Below are positions 52,940 through 55,106 of a stretch of 55,106 nt of DNA, piece after piece. Positions within the stretch are counted from its first letter, which is position 1; every line of letters starts with the position of its first letter. Under the pieces are notes generated by a model. That model saw nothing but the letters and a program-made list of their open reading frames with translations. It did no database searches and was not told where the DNA came from. The translations under genes were made by a program, and so were the position numbers. Source of the stretch: Bacillus australimaris. Lineage in GTDB: Bacteria; Bacillota; Bacilli; Bacillales; Bacillaceae. The DNA lies in contig NZ_LGYN01000004.1 of the NCBI RefSeq assembly GCF_001307105.1, positions 1 through 55,106 on the forward strand, given 5' to 3'.

Positions 52940-54004
52940 TCATTCCTTTATTGGTTGGTGATTCGTCATCTGCTGCTCTGCCTCATACATGCTGCTTTTC
53001 AATTGTGCTCGCTCTTGACTCCCATGCTCTTTCACCTGTAACGTTTCCTGTAAGGTTTCAGCTAATTGACGTTGCACCTTTTTCAACGTATCTATAGGTG
53101 CAAAAGCTGCCTCTTCAAGGAGCTGCCCTTGTTGCTTCGATACCTTTTCATATGTTTTTTGAATTCGATTCCCAAGAGCTGAATTAGCCCTCTGCTGAAT
53201 ATAAGTTAACGCAATCGACATTTGGTTAATCCATAGAGGAATAGATGCAGAAACAGTTGATTGAATGTGATTGGCTAATGTATGATTTGTATGCTGGATC
53301 ATCCGAATTTGAGCATTACATTGCAGTGCAATTTGCCGGCTTAACAGCAAATCATATTTCCGTTCCTTCAACCTCTCCATATATTCTTCCGCATTGACTT
53401 CCTGACTCATCAATTGCTCCTCTATTGTCTGATTACCAATACGCTGTGTTTCTGATATGATCTGCTCCTCTAAAGTTGTCAATTTCGCTTCAACCGCTGC
53501 AACCTGCAACGTCATCTCTTCGAAATAAGTTTGATTTTCTTCGAATAAACGCTCTAATAACATATCATCTGAGATCAATACACCTCTTGCATAACGAAGC
53601 CTTGCTGATAATCTCTCGATCTGTGATTTTGCATGTTGAAAACGCGAAATGATCTCATGAGTAGAACGCTTCTCACGCTGAAACAGCTTCAAAAAAAAGC
53701 CCTGCTTCTTTGGCAGTAAATCCTCAGGTTCCACTACATGTAGCTGCTGTAAAAAAGCCTCAAGCACGTCACCTATTTGATCTATATCTTTTTTCTCAAC
53801 ATATTTCATCATCTGTTGAGATTGTTCTAATAATCGTTCCTGCACACGTGTACCGTATAAAAGCAGCTTTTGTGGATTGTCAGGCATCTGCTTAGCGCGC
53901 TGAACGGCTTCTTGTTTCTGCTCATCAGATAAGGTATCAAACACCCGAAACTGAAGATCTGTAGCGGCGGCAGTTGATGGTGTGACTTGATCTTCTGGTT
54001 TCAT
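52940..54004 (-). CDS. yaaN: YaaN, TelA/KlaA toxic-anion-resistance family protein
   Basis: A 354-residue soluble, almost entirely helical and coiled-coil protein of the TelA family. The family name comes from plasmid tellurite resistance, but that link is weak and the role in Bacillus is unknown; surface or stress functions have been suggested. It begins 19 bases after xpaC, so the two are one unit, as in B. subtilis. Confidence 0.88.
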   Translation of the reverse strand: MKPEDQVTPSTAAATDLQFRVFDTLSDEQKQEAVQRAKQMPDNPQKLLLYGTRVQERLLEQSQQMMKYVEKKDIDQIGDVLEAFLQQLHVVEPEDLLPKKQGFFLKLFQREKRSTHEIISRFQHAKSQIERLSARLRYARGVLISDDMLLERLFEENQTYFEEMTLQVAAVEAKLTTLEEQIISETQRIGNQTIEEQLMSQEVNAEEYMERLKERKYDLLLSRQIALQCNAQIRMIQHTNHTLANHIQSTVSASIPLWINQMSIALTYIQQRANSALGNRIQKTYEKVSKQQGQLLEEAAFAPIDTLKKVQRQLAETLQETLQVKEHGSQERAQLKSSMYEAEQQMTNHQPIKE

Positions 54005-54023
54005 CGAATTTGACTCCTCTCAT

Positions 54024-54644
54024 CTATTTCTTCATCATTTTATCTGCCACTTCTAGCTCAATATGAAGGGCTTCTATATCTCTGCCTAACACTTGCTGCA
54101 AATCATTTGTCAATTGCTTTTGCAGCTCTGACAGCGTCACTCGAGTTTGGCTCAACGTCATTTCCAGCTCATGACTGCGATTAGGCTGATTATACAACAA
54201 TGCATATTTTTCAGTTAGTTCAACGACAGAATCCAAGCTTTCGAAATAAAAATGCTGTGCATCATAAAATCGGTTCGGCTCTTTTTTTGTAATTGTATAG
54301 ATTCGTCGTGCAAGCCGAAAAATTTCATAATTATGTTTGATCGTCTGTACGTTCTTCACAGCAAATAAAGCCTTCTTTAAACGTACGAGCTTTTGCCTTG
54401 CTTCTTTTAAGTGCTGTTTGATATATACATAATCACTACGAGACAGTCCGTGTTTCTTTAAAAATAACTGGAAAGCAACCCATCTGCTCCCTACAAACAT
54501 TACGCCCCACCCCATCATCGCATACAGTATCGATAATCCAGCATGGTGATGGAAAACCCCTATACTAAAGGTTAAGATCGCAACCGAAAAAAAAGTAGAG
54601 AGGATGGCCCATATAAATGTATAAAAGATTGATTTCATGTTCAT
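54024..54644 (-). CDS. xpaC: XpaC family protein
   Basis: A 206-residue protein with two membrane helices near the N terminus (about 8-28 and 36-52) and a long basic, coiled-coil cytoplasmic part. The name comes from a screen for hydrolysis of 5-bromo-4-chloroindolyl phosphate; the true function is unknown. It pairs with yaaN. A TelA-type protein next to a small membrane partner is a widespread pairing. Confidence 0.88.
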   Translation of the reverse strand: MNMKSIFYTFIWAILSTFFSVAILTFSIGVFHHHAGLSILYAMMGWGVMFVGSRWVAFQLFLKKHGLSRSDYVYIKQHLKEARQKLVRLKKALFAVKNVQTIKHNYEIFRLARRIYTITKKEPNRFYDAQHFYFESLDSVVELTEKYALLYNQPNRSHELEMTLSQTRVTLSELQKQLTNDLQQVLGRDIEALHIELEVADKMMKK

Positions 54645-54675
54645 CGACTCCTATGAATAATAAGGCTCTCTGTTT

Positions 54676-54705
54676 ATCTTATTATTAATTACGGGTGATG
54701 TCCAA
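54676..54705 (-). promoter_or_regulatory. Possible xpaC-yaaN promoter (SigA-like)
   Basis: On the minus strand TTGGAC (54700-54705) and TAAGAT (54676-54681) are 18 bases apart, ending 31 bases before the xpaC start. Confidence 0.5.
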
Positions 54706-54744
54706 ACTAAGTTCCAAAAAACAGGCCCAATCCATCATAGCTCA

Positions 54745-54769
54745 TAAAAAAAGACCATCTAATGGTCTA
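54745..54769 (-). terminator. csfB terminator
   Basis: The stem AGACCAT/ATGGTCT with a 3-base loop starts in the csfB stop codon and is followed on the minus strand by TTTTTTT. Confidence 0.9.
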
Positions 54770-54958
54770 TGAATACAAAGGCGGCGTATGAAGATTTTTA
54801 AGCTTTCTAACATAATCGGCATAGCTAGGATCCGAGGTCGATGTAGAAATTAACTTTCGCTCACAGTCTCGGCACAAAAATTGATGATATAAATAAATTC
54901 CCTTTGTCTTTTTCTCTTCACAAATCAAACATATCGCTTCTCGCTCTTTTTTGTTCAT
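54767..54958 (-). CDS. csfB: CsfB (Gin), anti-SigG/anti-SigE factor
   Basis: A 63-residue zinc-binding protein (C10, C13, C29, C32) that inhibits SigG until engulfment is complete and later SigE. The C-terminal half (ISTSTSDPSYADYVRKLKN and HTPPLYS) is nearly the same as in B. subtilis. The ATG at 54958 has GGAGGTG upstream. A SigF promoter precedes it. Confidence 0.95.
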   Translation of the reverse strand: MNKKEREAICLICEEKKTKGIYLYHQFLCRDCERKLISTSTSDPSYADYVRKLKNLHTPPLYS

Positions 54959-54981
54959 TGTGACACCTCCACTTATAGCTT

Positions 54982-55011
54982 CAGTATGCCCCAGCACTTT
55001 CAATTGTATAC
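54982..55011 (-). promoter_or_regulatory. csfB promoter (SigF)
   Basis: On the minus strand GTATA (55007-55011) and GGGCATACTG (54982-54991) are 15 bases apart. The -10 is a full match to the SigF consensus. B. subtilis csfB is a known SigF gene. Confidence 0.85.
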
Positions 55012-55087
55012 AAAATTAAGAATGTTTTAGATGGTAGTTTAGTATATGTATCCATGTCAGATCGAGTGTTTGTTCCTTTTTAAAAAC

Positions 55088-55106
55088 ACAAAAAAGACCA
55101 GTTCCG
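55088..55106 (-). terminator. Partial terminator at the right edge
   Basis: On the minus strand GGAACTGGTC is followed by TTTTTTGTGTTTTT, the 3' half and T-tail of a rho-independent terminator whose 5' arm is outside the window. In B. subtilis the gene before csfB is the end of an rRNA operon (rrnA). Confidence 0.55.

Overview
The window is a stretch of Firmicute (Bacillus) chromosome of ordinary low-GC composition. Gene content, protein sequences and order match the B. subtilis origin-proximal segment from csfB (gin) to lysS, displayed in reverse, so almost every gene lies on the minus strand. The proteins are close to but clearly distinct from those of B. subtilis. My best guess is a member of the B. 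pumilus/safensis/altitudinis group, but that is inferred from remembered family sequences, not computed. Every gene I expect from B. subtilis is present in the same order. I see no insertion sequence, prophage, CRISPR array or foreign island.

Layout from the right (upstream) end to the left (downstream) end: csfB/gin, xpaC, yaaN, yaaO; tmk-darA-yaaR-holB-ricT-yabA, trmN6-yazA-rsmI (replication, signalling, RNA modification); abrB, the only plus-strand gene, divergent from metS; yabD, yabE, rnmV, rsmA (rRNA maturation and a cell-wall protein); yabG, veg, sspF, ispE, purR, ridA, spoVG; glmU-prs-ctc-pth-fin-mfd-spoVT (precursor synthesis, translation quality control, repair); yabM-mazG-rqcP-yabP-yabQ-divIC-yabR; tRNA-Met and tRNA-Glu; spoIIE-yabS-yabT; tilS-hprT-ftsH; coaX-hslO-yacD-cysK; the pabBAC-folPBK-yazB-dusB folate operon; lysS; and at the left edge the promoters and leader of an rRNA operon. 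The right edge ends in half of a strong terminator, probably of the preceding rRNA operon, so the window appears to fill the gap between two rrn operons.

The region is unusually rich in readable promoters for alternative sigma factors: SigB (ctc), SigF (csfB, fin), SigG (spoVT, sspF), SigH (spoVG), SigK (yabG), a SigE-like -10 (yabP) and an ECF-type antisense promoter facing yabE. Spo0A boxes sit at spoIIE and abrB. The cluster therefore mixes housekeeping genes with the sporulation cascade: two anti-sigma switches (Fin, Gin), the SpoIIE phosphatase, the SpoVT and AbrB regulators, coat and engulfment factors, and a small acid-soluble protein.

The points most worth a second look are small-scale: likely AUC start codons for folB and yabE, a hairpin attenuator with T-box-like 3' sequence but no T-box in the short metS leader, a cluster of Spo0A-like boxes midway between metS and abrB, and the conserved antisense promoter at yabE. 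I found no wholly new multi-gene system.
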